This document shows, piece by piece, positions 9,727 through 18,351 of a DNA stretch of 64,000 nt (position 1 is its first letter; every line of letters begins with the position of its first letter). The notes under the pieces are model-generated. The model worked only from the letters and a program-made list of their open reading frames with translations. It ran no database searches and had not been told where the DNA came from. The position numbers and the translations under genes were made by a program. The stretch is from Polynucleobacter sp. JS-Polo-80-F4 (GTDB lineage: Bacteria; Pseudomonadota; Gammaproteobacteria; Burkholderiales; Burkholderiaceae), in contig NZ_JACVPI010000001.1 in assembly GCF_018881965.1 (NCBI RefSeq), positions 1,742,018 to 1,806,017 on the forward strand, in the 5' to 3' direction.

Positions 9727-10467
9727 GTGATTCTTTGGCTTCGCTCCTTACTGTTCTATGCATTTGGTTTCACAACTGTCACCATTGTTGCAAGTGCAAT
9801 TATTCTGGTCATCCCCTTTACCAGTCGAAGTACGCGTTACCAAATGGGGGTATTTTGGTGTCAATTAACTCAAAAAGCGCTCTTATTTTTTTGTGGAATT
9901 AACATCAAAATAAAAGGGTTCGAGAATATTCCTCAAGACCCTAAAAAATCACTGATCCTGTTGGGTAAGCATCAATCAGCATGGGAGACCTTTATCTACC
10001 CAGCCTTTTTTCCAAGACAACTTTGTTTTGTGTTTAAAAGAGAATTGTTATTTGTGCCGTTTTTTGGTTGGGCATTAGCTTCGCTAAAAATGATCCATAT
10101 TAACCGTGGTGATCGCGAGAAGTCCCGTGCGGCAGTCAATGAACAGGGCAAGGTGGTATTGGCCCAGGGCAGTTGGATTGCTATTTACCCAGAAGGCACT
10201 CGCACCCCGCGGGGATTGTTTAAGCCCTACAGAAAAGGCGGTGTACGCCTTGCCATTAGTACTCATACAGACATACTCCCTGTAGCCCAGAACTCTGGAG
10301 CTATATGGCCCAGAAACACCTTCTTAAAGCGCCCAGGATTGATTACGCTCTCGATTGGGCCAGTGATTTCAATGCAAGGCAAGACCGAGGAACAGTTACA
10401 GCTAGAGGTGGAGGCTTGGATTGAGGGTGAGATGCGAAAACTGGATGCACCAGCGTATACCCAGTAA
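9727..10467 (+). CDS. plsC: 1-acyl-sn-glycerol-3-phosphate acyltransferase
   Basis: A 246-residue PlsC-family enzyme, expected to acylate lysophosphatidic acid to phosphatidic acid at the inner membrane. It starts with GTG at 9727 and has an N-terminal membrane segment (residues about 5-30). Motif I is KHQSAWETF, where the usual HX4D aspartate is a glutamate, a variant I recall as common in betaproteobacteria. Motif III is YPEGTRTPRG. It lies just after fadD on the same strand and ends 4 bases before the convergent DUF4442 gene. Confidence 0.9.
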   Translation: MILWLRSLLFYAFGFTTVTIVASAIILVIPFTSRSTRYQMGVFWCQLTQKALLFFCGINIKIKGFENIPQDPKKSLILLGKHQSAWETFIYPAFFPRQLCFVFKRELLFVPFFGWALASLKMIHINRGDREKSRAAVNEQGKVVLAQGSWIAIYPEGTRTPRGLFKPYRKGGVRLAISTHTDILPVAQNSGAIWPRNTFLKRPGLITLSIGPVISMQGKTEEQLQLEVEAWIEGEMRKLDAPAYTQ

Positions 10468-10471
10468 TTCC

Positions 10472-10927
10472 TCAGTTTTTCTTTATCTTCTTGCGTATGT
10501 ACAAGGTCTTAGTGATACGTGCCACAACATCACCTTCATGATCTTTGATATCGGCGACAAAGTCCCTTAGTATCTTATCTCCAGGTTCAGCAGCGCTGAT
10601 GATTTCATCTAGTTGCTCTTGGGTAATTTCAAAGTTGGCGTGAACTTTACCTTTACCAGGCTTTAGAAATTCGATCTTGGCAGCTTGGTCCCAAACAATA
10701 TAACTTTTGCCAATATTCTGCGACACCATCATCATGAAGAAGGGGTCGGTCATCGCAAAAAGACTACCGCCAAAATGTACCCCCACAATATTGCGGTTCA
10801 GTAGGCCATGCTTTAGGCGCACCTTGGCTTGACGAAAATCTTTAGCAATGTATTCAACAGTAATCCCAGCACCCAAGAACGGGGGCCATATATTCATGCC
10901 CCTTCGCAGTAGGTTTGCATTTATCAC
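10472..10927 (-). CDS. DUF4442 hotdog-fold protein (putative thioesterase)
   Basis: A 151-residue protein resembling the DUF4442 family, which has a hotdog fold like acyl-CoA thioesterases. The central stretch VGVHFGGSLFAMTDPFFMMM corresponds to the long hotdog helix and its preceding loop. No catalytic residue is certain and no substrate can be named. It lies 22 bases after the IlvD/Edd gene on the same strand, so the two may be co-transcribed. The neighbourhood of fadD and plsC is compatible with acyl-CoA hydrolysis, but this is inference. Confidence 0.75.
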   Translation of the reverse strand: MINANLLRRGMNIWPPFLGAGITVEYIAKDFRQAKVRLKHGLLNRNIVGVHFGGSLFAMTDPFFMMMVSQNIGKSYIVWDQAAKIEFLKPGKGKVHANFEITQEQLDEIISAAEPGDKILRDFVADIKDHEGDVVARITKTLYIRKKIKKN

Positions 10928-10949
10928 TGGTTAGATTTCTGCTGAGTTT

Positions 10950-12692
10950 CTATTTGGACTTCGGAGTCTTGCCAATCATCTTCGCTGCTCTCAAGAAATC
11001 AAAGTCGACGCCTTGATCTGCTTGAGTCACGGTATCCAAGAAAAGCTTCTTGTAGCCGCGTTCAGCAGTAGGTGAAGTAATGGGGTTATCTTTCATGCGC
11101 TTGGCGAGTTCTTCATCTGAAATCAGTAGGCTAATTTCACGATTCTTTACGCTCAAACGAATGCGATCACCATTCCGTACTTGCGCTAAGGGTCCACCAA
11201 TAGCGGATTCAGGAGTGACGTGCAACACAATCGTGCCAAAGGCTGTACCGCTCATACGTCCATCAGAGATACGGACGATGTCTTTCACGCCAGCACGAGC
11301 TAATTTCATTGGGATGGGGATGTATCCAGCCTCTGGCATGCCAGGTGCGCCTTTAGGTCCAATATTTTTGAGTACCAAAATATCTTCAGCAGTGACATCT
11401 AAATCTGGACTGTCAATGCAGTTAGCTAAATCAGCAGCATCTTCAAACACAACTGCGCGACCTTCATGCTCCATGAGCTTTTCATTGGCGGCGGATTGCT
11501 TAATGATGGCGCCACCAGGGGCTAGATTGCCATGCAAGACAGCAATACTGCCACGTGGATAAATCGGTTTATCAAATGGGCGAACAACATCTTGTTTGAA
11601 GCTTGGAGGGGCAGCATCAATTTCTTCACCAAGGGTTCGGCCTGAAACGGTCATTGCATCGAGCTTCAATAGGGGCTTGAGCTCACGAAGCAGGGTGGTC
11701 ATACCACCGGCATCATGGAAGTTCTCCATATAGTGATCACCTGAGGGTTTGAGATCAACCAGAACCGGAGTCTCATCGCCCATCTTATCAAGTGCATCTA
11801 AATCAATCTCTAGGCCCATACGGCCAGCGATGGCAGCTAAGTGAACAATGCCATTGGTTGATCCGCCAATAGCCAATAAAACACGCATCGCATTTTCAAA
11901 TGCATCAGCAGTGAGAACTTTATCGATGGTCAAACCTTCTTTAGCCATCTTCACAGCGCACGTACCTGTTTCTTCTGCTACGCGGATGCGATCCGCAGTA
12001 ACCGCTGGAGGAGTTGCGCCACCAGGAACTGTCATACCCAGCGCCTCAGAGATACAGGCCATGGTGCTTGCAGTGCCCATGACTGAACACGTACCTACGC
12101 TAGCCACCAGTTGATCATTCACCTCATCTTTTTCGACTTCATCAATTTCACCGGCGCGGAACTTGCCCCAGTAACGGCGACAGTCTGTACAAGCACCAAC
12201 GCGTTCACTGCGATGTGAGCCAGTAAGCATGGAGCCGGTTATCAGTTGAATAGCTGGAATGCCAGCAGAAGCAGCGCCCATCATTTGGGCAGGAACGGTT
12301 TTATCGCAACCACCAATCATGACCACTGCATCCATTGGTTGCGCGCGCACCATCTCTTCAGTGTCCATAGACATTAAGTTGCGCAAGTACATGCTAGTAG
12401 GTGCTGCAAAACTTTCATGAATGGAAATCGTTGGAAATTCCATTGGCAAGCCACCAGCTAACATCACGCCGCGCTTCACTGCCTCAAGCAGTTGGGGCAT
12501 ATTGCCGTGGCAAGGGTTATAGGCACTTCCAGTATTAATAATGCCAATCACGGGGCGATCTAACGCGCTATTGGTATATCCAGCGCCCTTAATAAAGGCT
12601 TTGCGTAAAAATAATGAGAAGCCTTTGTCGCCATAGCTAGTTAAGCCTTTGCGTAAACCGCTCTCTGCAGGATCTTTTGGTTTATTGCTCAT
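10950..12692 (-). CDS. IlvD/Edd-family dehydratase
   Basis: A 580-residue iron-sulfur dehydratase. The three expected cluster cysteines are seen as C61 (NPCHGN), C129 (GGCDKT) and C202 (VGTCSVMGTAST), a spacing I recall for the [2Fe-2S] sugar-acid dehydratases such as L-arabinonate dehydratase. The later segments LAIGGSTNGIVHL, RGNLAPGGAIIKQSA and VRISDGRMSGTAFGTIVLH are also typical. It could be dihydroxy-acid dehydratase (ilvD) of branched-chain amino-acid synthesis or a sugar-acid dehydratase; the sequence leans to the latter group, and no ilv or sugar genes are nearby to decide it. An additional CTDC pair at 168-171 is present. Confidence 0.85.
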   Translation of the reverse strand: MSNKPKDPAESGLRKGLTSYGDKGFSLFLRKAFIKGAGYTNSALDRPVIGIINTGSAYNPCHGNMPQLLEAVKRGVMLAGGLPMEFPTISIHESFAAPTSMYLRNLMSMDTEEMVRAQPMDAVVMIGGCDKTVPAQMMGAASAGIPAIQLITGSMLTGSHRSERVGACTDCRRYWGKFRAGEIDEVEKDEVNDQLVASVGTCSVMGTASTMACISEALGMTVPGGATPPAVTADRIRVAEETGTCAVKMAKEGLTIDKVLTADAFENAMRVLLAIGGSTNGIVHLAAIAGRMGLEIDLDALDKMGDETPVLVDLKPSGDHYMENFHDAGGMTTLLRELKPLLKLDAMTVSGRTLGEEIDAAPPSFKQDVVRPFDKPIYPRGSIAVLHGNLAPGGAIIKQSAANEKLMEHEGRAVVFEDAADLANCIDSPDLDVTAEDILVLKNIGPKGAPGMPEAGYIPIPMKLARAGVKDIVRISDGRMSGTAFGTIVLHVTPESAIGGPLAQVRNGDRIRLSVKNREISLLISDEELAKRMKDNPITSPTAERGYKKLFLDTVTQADQGVDFDFLRAAKMIGKTPKSK

Positions 12693-12757
12693 GAATGTCT
12701 CGAATCTCTTATAAGTGTTCTTTTGACCTTATTGTAGCGATGGAATAGCCAATTTAC

Positions 12758-13621
12758 CTACAGACCACCACCCCAGCGGTACTGCCAAGAGATCCCCATT
12801 GCAGTGTAGTCAGTATTGGTGTTGGAATAAACGCCTTTGCTGCCAGTGAGGCGGATCGAATTGTGCTTATTGATAGGGTAAGAAAAAGTGCTGCCAAAGC
12901 GCCAATTTTCTTGTGAACCACTGATTGCGGTGCCGTTGACATATTTCTGGCCGCCCATAAAGTAGGTCGCGTCCGCAGAAATATAGGCCGTATTCTCAAA
13001 GTAATAGATCGCATGGGCTTCCGAAGAGTAGATCGGGTTTTGTGAGAGCGTATTACTTCCCAGAAAACTTGTATTGCTGGTGTAGATCGTGGCCATGCCT
13101 GCCAGCTCAAAACGCCATGGTCCGATGGCTTGAGATGCTCCGATAGCGGGCTGAATAAGAGAGCGATTAGCGCCTACGTTGAGCATTTGCTCGTTGTTGT
13201 ACTTACCCCATGGAATAGATGCAGCAAGACTTGCGCCAATAATTAAGTCCTGCTGGTAATGCTTAAATTCCTCCAGTGAGAGTGCTGGTGCGCCGTACAG
13301 ATTGGCAGAGATTTTTACAACGGGATCCGATAAACCTTCTGCGGAGGCATTCATATATTGAGCACCAACACTGCCGGTACCTGAAAGTTGAGCATAAGGG
13401 ACTAAGAGGCTAATCCTGCCAGACTGTCCGAAGACGTCGATGATGCGGGTCAGGTTTGCCGCTTCAGTAGTGAGGGTGTAGGAACCGCTTTTGGCTTGTG
13501 CGATACCGCCAGTAATAAAGTTAATGCCAATGGGCGCATTGGAATAAGCGCGCGCTTCGATTTCTTGGGCATAAGCCTGTTGGCAAAAAAATCCCAACAG
13601 GCAAAGCCAAAAAACTCTCAC
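12758..13621 (-). CDS. Outer-membrane protein of the phenol-degradation MetA-like family
   Basis: A secreted barrel-type protein of about 287 residues. The favoured start is GTG at 13619-13621, which gives a compact signal peptide (MRVFWLCLLGFF, cleaved near AYA|Q). A longer in-frame TTG start at 13639 would begin directly after the TAA stop of the preceding gene. The mature start EIEARAYSNAPIGINFI recalls the MetA-pathway (phenol degradation) transporter family, proteins of unproven function with an all-beta pattern. No clear ribosome site precedes either start, so translation is probably coupled to the membrane-protein gene upstream. Confidence 0.75.
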   Translation of the reverse strand: MRVFWLCLLGFFCQQAYAQEIEARAYSNAPIGINFITGGIAQAKSGSYTLTTEAANLTRIIDVFGQSGRISLLVPYAQLSGTGSVGAQYMNASAEGLSDPVVKISANLYGAPALSLEEFKHYQQDLIIGASLAASIPWGKYNNEQMLNVGANRSLIQPAIGASQAIGPWRFELAGMATIYTSNTSFLGSNTLSQNPIYSSEAHAIYYFENTAYISADATYFMGGQKYVNGTAISGSQENWRFGSTFSYPINKHNSIRLTGSKGVYSNTNTDYTAMGISWQYRWGGGL

Positions 13622-13639
13622 GTAATACAAGTAAAGCAA

Positions 13640-14167
13640 TTATTTTTTGGAGCCAAATAGGACTGCCAGAGTTTCGGTATTCCCCACAACCTTATTGAAC
13701 CCGACAAAAATCAAGTACGGCCAAACAATTAGCCAATACACAATTGACATGGCCAATACTCTTAGTGGATCACCGCCTCCAAAAGCGGTCATAGAGGTAA
13801 TAAATTCTTTTCCATGGATCAGGCCATCCACTCCTGCTTCAAGATAGTTCAGAGCAATCACAACAATAATATAAACAATAGACTCAATAAGCAGAGAGCC
13901 AACAATTCCATTTTTTTTATCTACCTTAATGGGATAAGCGGCCTGCGCAATCAGCATGAATTTCGCTGACAAACCCGCTTTGATTAATGCAAAACCAAAT
14001 AAGGCTAGGGGAATGGGGCGCTCTTCGAGTGCGGTTGCAGCCATAAAGGTAATAGCGCAGAACCAAATGCCGAAATAAATCGATAAAGAAATTGCCTTCT
14101 TCATTTCCTCTTCGAGTTTGATTTTCAAGCCAGGTTTATTGGTGAGGTTCTTAGTGCTATTAGTCAT
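13640..14167 (-). CDS. Unknown four-helix membrane protein
   Basis: A 175-residue protein I do not recognise. It has a charged N-terminus (about 22 residues), then hydrophobic stretches near residues 25-45, 52-75, 88-108 and 138-160, suggesting four membrane helices. A loop with GGGDP lies before the last helix. It sits 29 bases after the U32 gene on the same strand and immediately before the outer-membrane protein gene, which it touches. An inner-membrane partner of that outer-membrane protein is possible but unproven. Confidence 0.65.
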   Translation of the reverse strand: MTNSTKNLTNKPGLKIKLEEEMKKAISLSIYFGIWFCAITFMAATALEERPIPLALFGFALIKAGLSAKFMLIAQAAYPIKVDKKNGIVGSLLIESIVYIIVVIALNYLEAGVDGLIHGKEFITSMTAFGGGDPLRVLAMSIVYWLIVWPYLIFVGFNKVVGNTETLAVLFGSKK

Positions 14168-14196
14168 GAAAATCTTTAGTGAGAGGAATCGGAGCG

Positions 14197-15510
14197 TTAG
14201 TCACCGCATGTAGAGCAAGAGCTAGAGGCGGCTACCTCAGCTGGTGCTGGCTCTTGTGTGTAACGTGCAATAAAGGCATGTTTTGTAGTCATCGGGATGT
14301 TGAGCCAAACAAAGTGACCAGAGCCAGGGGCTACGTCTATCGATTCGCCCTTCATATTCCACATTTCTGACAAAACAATATCTGTGTTTCCGTTTGGTTC
14401 GATGATCTCGATTTTGTCGCCAATAGAAAAGCGATTCTTGACATCTACCTTGACGCGGCCGGTTGCAGCATCGGTCTCCAGCGTTTCACCTACATACAAG
14501 CTACGTCCTGATAAGGAGTGGCCACGCATATAGAGTTGGTATTCTTTATCGTGGTGACGCTCATAAAACCCGTCGGTGTAACCACGATTAGCTAGGCCCT
14601 CTAATTGACCCAATAGAGCTGTGTTAAATGGTTTACCTGCAACAGCATCATTAATTGCGGCTCTGTAAGACTGCACAGTACGTGAAACGTAGTAGGGTGA
14701 TTTGGTGCGACCTTCGATCTTGAAGGAGTCCACACCCATCTTAGTTAGGCGCTCAATATGCTCAACGGCTCGCAGATCCTTTGAGTTCATGATGTAAGTA
14801 CCATGCTCATCTTCTTCCATCGGCATCAAATCATCAGGGCGACGGGCTTCCTGTAAAAGTACAACATCACCACTGGTGTTCTGTTGGCCAGGTTTGACCT
14901 TGTAATCCCAGCGGCAGGCATTGGTACATGCGCCTTGATTGGAGTCTCGATGAGACATATAGCCAGATAGTAAACAGCGGCCTGAGTAGGCGATACAGAG
15001 CGCGCCATGAACAAATACTTCAAGCTCCATCTCTGGGCAGTCTTGACGCACTTCTTCAATTTCATCAAAGGAGAGTTCACGAGACAAAATCACGCGACTA
15101 ATACCAACCGAGCGCCAGAATTTAGCTGAAGCGCCATTCACGGTGTTGGCCTGAACAGATAAATGAATTGGCATATCTGGCCAAGCTTCACGAGCCATCA
15201 TGATGAGGCCTGGATCAGACATGATTAAAGCATCTGGCTTTAATGCAATCACTGGATCCATATCTTTAATATAAGTACGTGTCTTACCGCCATGAGGCAA
15301 TAAGTTGGAAACCAAATAAAACTTCTTACCCATTTCGTGGGCGGTATCGATGCCTTGCTTAAGGACTTCAATCTTGCCAAAGTCGTTATTGCGCACCCTC
15401 AGGGAGTAACGTGGCTGCCCCGCATAAATGGCATCGGCGCCAAAATCAAAGGCAGTACGCAGCATAGAGAGGCTGCCGGCTGGAGCGAGAAGTTCAGGAA
15501 TCTTAGTCAT
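14197..15510 (-). CDS. trhP: U32 peptidase-family protein, TrhP/YegQ-like tRNA hydroxylation factor
   Basis: A 437-residue protein close in length and sequence to E. coli YegQ/TrhP, which takes part in forming 5-hydroxyuridine at position 34 of certain tRNAs. It opens with PELLAPAGSLSMLRTAFDFG. It carries four cysteines around GALCIAYSGRCLLSGYM and GACTNACRW that should hold an iron-sulfur cluster, the U32 signature ELEVFVHGALC, and the FKIEGRTKSPYY segment. The C-terminus ends in a Cys-rich tail, SSCSTCGD. Despite the family name, protease activity is doubtful. It is probably the first gene of the minus-strand group reaching to 12758. Confidence 0.88.
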   Translation of the reverse strand: MTKIPELLAPAGSLSMLRTAFDFGADAIYAGQPRYSLRVRNNDFGKIEVLKQGIDTAHEMGKKFYLVSNLLPHGGKTRTYIKDMDPVIALKPDALIMSDPGLIMMAREAWPDMPIHLSVQANTVNGASAKFWRSVGISRVILSRELSFDEIEEVRQDCPEMELEVFVHGALCIAYSGRCLLSGYMSHRDSNQGACTNACRWDYKVKPGQQNTSGDVVLLQEARRPDDLMPMEEDEHGTYIMNSKDLRAVEHIERLTKMGVDSFKIEGRTKSPYYVSRTVQSYRAAINDAVAGKPFNTALLGQLEGLANRGYTDGFYERHHDKEYQLYMRGHSLSGRSLYVGETLETDAATGRVKVDVKNRFSIGDKIEIIEPNGNTDIVLSEMWNMKGESIDVAPGSGHFVWLNIPMTTKHAFIARYTQEPAPAEVAASSSCSTCGD

Positions 15511-15722
15511 GGGCTCTATTTTAGTGAATGCAGCCGATCTTGCTTGATTCTCTGCATTCCCTAGCCTTGGAGCAGGCTAAAAGCGTGTTTACAAAGGCCC
15601 GTCAAGTAAACCATGGGCCACAAGAGTATCCTGTCGGGTCTGTGGAGAGTATTGTAAGAATGAACGGGGAGCCTTCCCTTTGACTTTTCACCTTAAACCG
15701 AAGGCGCTTATTAAAGAATGCA

Positions 15723-16307
15723 ATGTCAAAACTAACATCGAAACCCATCCTAAAAAAAGCCAGCGGTATTTTGGCCCAAGAGTTTGCAATACCTAAAGAT
15801 ATTGCCTGGGCATGGGTTACTTTATTGCTCTCGCAAGAGGAGCAGAAGCGCGATAGCGAAGAAAAGCGTTATAGCCGCATTGCAGAATTCGAAACCTGGA
15901 TTGTGGAGCTAAATTTACCAACTGACCCAAAAAATCCTGTAGGCGGTGCAGTGAGTCCCGAAGCAGTAAAAAATTCCGCAAGAAATGTCTTTGAGTGGCC
16001 CCATGAATATATCTTTGAAGAGCCGGTAGCGCCAAATCATATGGATGCTAAGGTGACCTATAGCGATACGATCACCAAACCCATTTTGGATGCAGTGAAA
16101 GATGCGGGCGGATCAGATGATCGCCCAGCATTGATTGCCATATTAGAGGGTTACGCAAAAGAGGGTAAAGAGCCTTTTGCTAATGTCACGTCAGAAGGTA
16201 TTGAGTGGAAAGGTAGCGCTTGGAAGGAAGGCGATAAATACAATCTTCTCACTATCAAGACTCTGAATAATCGCCTGGCTAATCTGCGAAAGAAGGGCTT
16301 GATCTAG
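15723..16307 (+). CDS. Hypothetical protein, unrecognised
   Basis: A 194-residue, soluble, highly charged protein I do not recognise. There is no signal peptide or membrane segment. Residues 40-60 are rich in Glu, Lys and Arg (EEQKRDSEEKRYSR) and look helical. The C-terminus (LLTIKTLNNRLANLRKKGLI) looks like a basic helix that could contact nucleic acid. It stands alone between the trhP promoter region and tRNA-Asn. The strong terminator behind it has a better T-tail for the opposite strand. Reality as a gene is supported by length, regular codon use and isolation from other frames. Confidence 0.65.
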   Translation: MSKLTSKPILKKASGILAQEFAIPKDIAWAWVTLLLSQEEQKRDSEEKRYSRIAEFETWIVELNLPTDPKNPVGGAVSPEAVKNSARNVFEWPHEYIFEEPVAPNHMDAKVTYSDTITKPILDAVKDAGGSDDRPALIAILEGYAKEGKEPFANVTSEGIEWKGSAWKEGDKYNLLTIKTLNNRLANLRKKGLI

Positions 16308-16336
16308 TAGGTCAATTTACCTAGCCCTCAAAAGAA

Positions 16337-16364
16337 AAAGCCCCTAGATTTCTCTAGGGGCTTT
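16337..16364 (-). terminator. Terminator of tRNA-Asn, possibly bidirectional
   Basis: A perfect 12-bp stem (AAAGCCCCTAGA at 16337-16348 with TCTAGGGGCTTT at 16353-16364) closes a 4-base loop. On the minus strand it is followed by TTCTTTT and lies 7 bases after the tRNA 3' end, so tRNA-Asn is the main client. The weaker plus-strand tail (TTTACTTATTT) could also end the gene at 15723-16307. Confidence 0.88.
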
Positions 16365-16371
16365 ACTTATT

Positions 16372-16447
16372 TGGCTCCTCGACCTGGGCTCGAACCAGGG
16401 ACCTACGGATTAACAGTCCGGCGCTCTACCGACTGAGCTATCGAGGA
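16372..16447 (-). tRNA. tRNA-Asn (GTT)
   Basis: The minus strand folds into a standard 76-nt cloverleaf with the CCA encoded. The acceptor stem is TCCTCGA/TCGAGGA with discriminator G. The D-arm is GCTCAGTCGGTAGAGC. The anticodon loop is CTGTTAA with anticodon GTT, and the T-arm is CCTGGTTCGAGCCCAGG. It reads Asn AAC/AAU codons. Confidence 0.97.
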
Positions 16448-16468
16448 ATAAGCCGATATTATAGCAAG

Positions 16469-17353
16469 ATGAAATCACTTCTTCCTACTTCTGTACAGAT
16501 CCCCAAAGTACTGACCATTGCTGGGTCCGATAGTGGCGGCGGGGCGGGGCTGCAGGCCGATCTCAAGGTGATCACAGCTTTAGGCGGCTACGGGATGTCT
16601 GTCATCACAGCAATAACTGCCCAAAATACCCTGGGTGTCACGCGTATTCAGGATATAGATCTTGAAGTAGTTGAAGCCCAGATTGATGCTGTTTTAGTGG
16701 ATATTGGTGCTGATATTGTCAAAATCGGCATGCTAGCAAGCCCAGAAATAGTCCGCACAGTTGCTAAATCTTTACGCAAGCACGGTGTGAAGCGCATCGT
16801 CCTAGACCCTGTTTTGCGCGCCACTTCTGGCGCAAGCTTAGGTGGTGACGACACCGCCCAAGCGATGATGGCTGAATTATTTCCCATCGCATCACTTATT
16901 ACGCCCAACATGGATGAAGTTTCTTTGTTGCTAGGTCGCGATATTGGCGGCCCCAACGATTTCAAATTGGCTGCAGAAGAATTACTCGAGATGGGTCCAC
17001 AAGCGGTGCTCATTAAAGGTGGGCACTTAGATAGCACGCATACGCAAATTACCGATTACTTAATGTGGCGCACTCTCGAAGATGGACTTGAAGTTATTCA
17101 AACAAAAGAATTCAAACACTATCGAGTAAATACGGTAAATACGCATGGCACTGGATGTTCTTTGGCATCTGCAATTGCTACATACCTTGCTGATGGTCAT
17201 GACCTGGCTCATGCAGTTGCTAAGGCAATTGCCTATGTAGAATCAGGCTTAGAGGCGGGGCGCTTCTTAAGCATTGGTGAAGGCCCGGGCCCTTTGTGGC
17301 ACATGCATGATTTTTATCCAACAGCATTACTGGATGAGAAAGATCAGAATTAA
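16469..17353 (+). CDS. thiD: Hydroxymethylpyrimidine/phosphomethylpyrimidine kinase
   Basis: A 294-residue ribokinase-fold enzyme that phosphorylates HMP and HMP-P to HMP-PP for thiamine synthesis. Signatures are the N-terminal TIAGSDSGGGAGLQADLK, the substrate loop ALGGYGMSVITAITAQN, KIGMLASPEI and the C-terminal anion hole/base motif NTHGTGCSLASAIA. The length is slightly above the usual 265 because of a C-terminal tail. It starts 21 bases after tRNA-Asn on the opposite strand and converges on thiE, the last gene of the thi operon, so it belongs functionally but not transcriptionally to that group. Confidence 0.94.
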   Translation: MKSLLPTSVQIPKVLTIAGSDSGGGAGLQADLKVITALGGYGMSVITAITAQNTLGVTRIQDIDLEVVEAQIDAVLVDIGADIVKIGMLASPEIVRTVAKSLRKHGVKRIVLDPVLRATSGASLGGDDTAQAMMAELFPIASLITPNMDEVSLLLGRDIGGPNDFKLAAEELLEMGPQAVLIKGGHLDSTHTQITDYLMWRTLEDGLEVIQTKEFKHYRVNTVNTHGTGCSLASAIATYLADGHDLAHAVAKAIAYVESGLEAGRFLSIGEGPGPLWHMHDFYPTALLDEKDQN

Positions 17354-17389
17354 AGCTGGTACTGAAGAGGGAAAGAAGCAAAGAAGGTT

Positions 17390-18316
17390 CTAAGCCCGCA
17401 TTAATTCTTGCAGATGCTTAACTGCTGCCTTGGGATCCTTGGCTTGTGTAATGGCCCTCACTACGGCCACTGAGCCAACACCACTCTTGCTAACCGCATG
17501 AATACTATCTTGATCAATGCCACCAATAGCAACTAGCGGGTAGTTACTCATTAGCTTGGCGTACTGATATAAGCGACCCAGGCCTTGTGGTGCAGTTGGC
17601 ATCTTCTTTAAGTTCGTCGGAAAGACTGCGCCCATTGCAATGTAGCTTGGGCAAAAGCGATCTGCATGAGCAAGCTCAGCATAACCATGGGTGCTCAAGC
17701 CCAACCTTAATCCTGCTGAGCGTATTTCTTCAAGATTGGCATCTACCAGATCCTCTTGACCAAGATGCACGCCATAGGCACCGGCATCAATTGCTTCTTG
17801 CCAATAATCATTAATGAAGAGCAAGGTCTTGCTGTCTTTAACCGCTGCAACAGATTCTTTAATCTGTTTTCTGATCTTAGACTTTTCATCTGACTTAAAG
17901 CGCAGCTGTACAGTTGGTAATTGGGCATCCACCATGCGCTTGACCCAGTCAGCATCTGGCATGACGCCATATAAGCCCAAGCGCTTAGGACACTCTTTAA
18001 AGGCGTTGGGATTCATATTGCGAGTCCAGGGCAGTAAATCAAAATGCTCTGGTCTGTTGGGCCATTTAAAAGGATTAAAACCGCCATCTTGCAAAGTCAT
18101 GCGTGACCAAGCCTTACCTAATACTTTTGCATCTGACTCGATAAACCCCATCTCAATACTGGCTAGAGCGCCTGCTAATTCGTAATGATCAACAGCAGCT
18201 TCGTTATCAATGAGCGGAGGAGGCGAGTTAAGACTAAAGGCCGGAATCGCAATGCATAAATCCTCATTGCGATGCGCGGCAACGATTTGGTCAGCAAGGT
18301 CTCGAATCAGGCTCAT
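17390..18316 (-). CDS. thiE: Thiamine phosphate synthase with N-terminal extension
   Basis: A 308-residue protein. Residues from about 112 on (LGLYGVMPDADWVKRM, TVQLRFK, INDYWQEAIDAGAYGVHLGQEDL, AIGGID) form a normal ThiE barrel of about 195 residues, which joins HMP-PP and thiazole phosphate to thiamine phosphate. The first 110 residues are extra compared with E. coli or Bacillus ThiE (about 210 residues) and match no domain I know; they include the aromatic stretch NPFKWPNRPEHFDLLPWTRN. It is the last gene of the thi operon, 35 bases after thiG. Confidence 0.88.
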   Translation of the reverse strand: MSLIRDLADQIVAAHRNEDLCIAIPAFSLNSPPPLIDNEAAVDHYELAGALASIEMGFIESDAKVLGKAWSRMTLQDGGFNPFKWPNRPEHFDLLPWTRNMNPNAFKECPKRLGLYGVMPDADWVKRMVDAQLPTVQLRFKSDEKSKIRKQIKESVAAVKDSKTLLFINDYWQEAIDAGAYGVHLGQEDLVDANLEEIRSAGLRLGLSTHGYAELAHADRFCPSYIAMGAVFPTNLKKMPTAPQGLGRLYQYAKLMSNYPLVAIGGIDQDSIHAVSKSGVGSVAVVRAITQAKDPKAAVKHLQELMRA

Positions 18317-18351
18317 GAGTTCAGTGTACTTAACTTGGTTTAACTAAGTAG

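Noticed and set aside
11080..11562. A 160-codon plus-strand frame opposite the IlvD/Edd gene
   Set aside because: A shadow of codon bias in the real gene; the composition is Ser/Pro/Arg-rich and has no motif.
12754..13110. A 118-codon minus-strand frame overlapping the outer-membrane protein gene in another frame
   Set aside because: The signal-peptide-bearing frame explains this DNA, and the alternative product is Arg/Ser/Thr-rich without structure.
16648..17037. A 129-codon minus-strand frame within thiD
   Set aside because: Antisense to intact thiD motifs; no independent support.
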